From the NCBI RefSeq assembly GCF_000819445.1, contig NZ_CP005286.1:2480001-2544000 (forward strand): a DNA stretch of 64,000 nucleotides, read 5' to 3'. The stretch comes from Corynebacterium humireducens NBRC 106098 = DSM 45392 (GTDB lineage: Bacteria > Actinomycetota > Actinomycetes > Mycobacteriales > Mycobacteriaceae). The translations under genes and the position numbers were made by a program. Shown here in pieces: positions 62,552 through 64,000 of the stretch (position 1 is its first letter; the number at the start of each line of letters is the position of its first letter). The notes under the pieces were generated by a model. The model was not told the DNA's origin. It saw only the letters and a program-made list of their open reading frames with translations, and ran no database searches.

Positions 62552-64000
62552 ATGCATAAGAACAATAAGCGGATCGCCGCTGCCGTCCTGAGCCTCGCGC
62601 TCGGTTTCTCCGCCGCTGGTGCAGGCATCTTCGCACCGGTCGCAGGCGCGCAGGTCACGGTCACGGCTGGCGAGGTGTCCACCATCGACCTCAACGCTGA
62701 CGTCACCCTGAACATCGAGAAGCTCAAGGGCAATCCGGATGGCAGCACCCCGGGCGCCACCGATCCGGTCGCGGGCATCAAGTTCGAGATCCGTAAGGTC
62801 AACCTGACGAACGGTCTGGACACCCTGGCCGGCTGGCAGGAGGTCGCTGGACTGACTGCTGCAGGTGTCGCGGCGCAGGACCTCCCCGTCCTGACCACCC
62901 TCACCACCGATAGCGACGGTAAGGCCTCGATCTCCACCGGTGACAACACAGACTTCACCGTCGGCCTCTACCTGGTGACCGAGAAGCAGTCCGCCGGTTA
63001 CTCCGTGATCGACCCCTTCCTGATCACCCTGCCGCTCAACGACTCCACCGGCTGGAACTACGCCCCGACCGTCAAGCCGAAGAACCAGATGGATGAGGGC
63101 GACATCTCGAAGACCGTCAACGACCTCGGTGCCGTGGTCGGCAAGGAGATCGAATACACCATCTCCGCAGGTGTGCCGGTCGGCAATCTGACCCAGGTGG
63201 TCGTGGAGGATGACCTGCAGACCGGCCTCACCCCGGCCACCAACGTGGTCGTCACGTACGGCACCACCACCTTCGAGGCGGGCACCGACTACACCGTGAA
63301 CTCCACCGATGGCGACGGCAACAAGCTCACCGTCACTTTCACGGCTGCCGGCCTGGCTACGCTGCAGCCCCTCGTGACCGAGGGCACCAAGCTGGAGGTC
63401 TCCTTCAAGACCACCATCGAGTCCCTGCCCGATGCAGAGAACGGCGGCGTCATCGAGAACGAGGCCTCCATCGACTTCGGCGGTGGCATCAAGTACTCCA
63501 CCGACCCGGATGAGGGCGGCGACGACACCGGTACCGAGACCCGTCTCGGTAAGCTGAGCATCAACAAGGTCGCCAAGGACGGCACCGCCATCACCGGCGA
63601 CGCAACCAAGGCCGCCACCTTCGAGCTGTGGCGTTGCAACCTCAACAACGACAACAAGTACGAGACTGTCGGCACCTCCCTCGGCTCCTACACCACCGAT
63701 CCGGCCACTGGTGTCGCCACGCAGGTCGTCCAGGTCTCCGACTGGGTCAACAACGCCACCCCGGGTACGGGCACTGGCGCTGAGCTCTGCGTCGTGGAGA
63801 CCTCTGCACCGGCCGGCTACGTCGTCAACCCGGCGCCGCAGAAGGTCGACTTCGACACCACCACCACCGATGACCCGTACGACATGATCGTCACCGTCAC
63901 CAACGTCGAGGACACCATCACCGGCAACCTGCCGAACACCGGTGGTCTGGGCACCATGGGCCTGATCGCCGCTGGTGTGGTCGTCGCTGCCGCAGGTGGC
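62552..64000 (+). CDS. LPXTG surface pilin, SpaA/CnaB-type; 3' end cut by window
   Basis: A sortase-assembled pilin, 483 codons present and open at the end. Signal peptide cut near A-G-A-Q (~33). The pilin motif is W-N-Y-A-P-T-V-K-P-K-N (Lys for polymer linkage) near residue 170. Two E-box-like segments, Y-L-V-T-E-K-Q-S-A-G-Y and C-V-V-E-T-S-A-P-A-G-Y, give two CnaB-type isopeptide domains. The sorting signal L-P-N-T-G-G is followed by a hydrophobic helix that runs to the window end, so only a few residues are missing. A sortase C gene should follow outside the window. Codon use is less GC-biased than the upstream genes. Confidence 0.93.
   Translation, partial: MHKNNKRIAAAVLSLALGFSAAGAGIFAPVAGAQVTVTAGEVSTIDLNADVTLNIEKLKGNPDGSTPGATDPVAGIKFEIRKVNLTNGLDTLAGWQEVAGLTAAGVAAQDLPVLTTLTTDSDGKASISTGDNTDFTVGLYLVTEKQSAGYSVIDPFLITLPLNDSTGWNYAPTVKPKNQMDEGDISKTVNDLGAVVGKEIEYTISAGVPVGNLTQVVVEDDLQTGLTPATNVVVTYGTTTFEAGTDYTVNSTDGDGNKLTVTFTAAGLATLQPLVTEGTKLEVSFKTTIESLPDAENGGVIENEASIDFGGGIKYSTDPDEGGDDTGTETRLGKLSINKVAKDGTAITGDATKAATFELWRCNLNNDNKYETVGTSLGSYTTDPATGVATQVVQVSDWVNNATPGTGTGAELCVVETSAPAGYVVNPAPQKVDFDTTTTDDPYDMIVTVTNVEDTITGNLPNTGGLGTMGLIAAGVVVAAAGG

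Overview
The window is GC-rich DNA from a mycolic-acid actinobacterium, almost certainly Corynebacterium. The basis is a complete corynomycolate and arabinogalactan locus (accD3, pks13, fadD32, two mycolyltransferases, aftB, ubiA, glfT2, glf), an MmpL3-type mycolate exporter, and leaderless genes with TANNNT -10 boxes about 7 nt before the start codon. The species cannot be named from the sequence. Gene names come from motifs, length and remembered synteny with M. tuberculosis and C. glutamicum; no database search was run.

1-1600: the 5' part of dcd (minus), a small secreted protein, tRNA-Gly(CCC) with a strong terminator, and a decayed tRNA-like copy. 1565-13950: envelope genes in the order known around Rv0224c-Rv0237: a VanW protein, an LpqI/NagZ lipoprotein, a Usp protein, DUF2613, aftD, the acyltransferase tmaT, a DUF3068 protein, a polytopic membrane protein, a glycosyltransferase and a methyltransferase. 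14147-23076: pck, two poorly known genes, trmB, a NYN protein, the MmpL3 exporter and two membrane proteins. 23107-25352: a CmtR-like metal sensor with a P1B ATPase.

25420-44640: the mycolate and arabinogalactan block, all on the minus strand. It starts with an unlisted 32-residue porin-like peptide gene, then accD3, pks13, fadD32, a cutinase-like lipase, a DUF732 lipoprotein, two mycolyltransferases, aftB, ubiA, a PAP2 phosphatase and glfT2. FadD32, Pks13 and AccD3 make the mycolate, TmaT and MmpL export it as trehalose monomycolate, the mycolyltransferases attach it, and Glf, GlfT2, UbiA, PAP2, AftB and AftD build the galactan and arabinan that carry it.

44716-49418: a DUF5129 protein, then a phosphatase cassette (a pseudo-phosphatase, a PAP2 enzyme and an ArsC-type phosphatase) whose two promoters carry tandem 11-bp GTTAAC-like repeats, then glf. 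49605-62114: a peptidoglycan amidase, glpK, a HAD phosphatase, plsC, serS, farR with a DasR-like operator, a septum-formation protein, a metallopeptidase, a phosphoglycerate mutase-like gene, pheA, an amidase and a CPBP protease. 62552-64000: after an AT-richer 437-bp gap, the first 483 codons of an LPNTG surface pilin, which runs off the window.

The best candidate for something undescribed is the phosphatase cassette. Other leads are the porin-like peptide, a motif shared by the pks13 and fadD32 promoters, and an over-represented CTTNNCGACG word.
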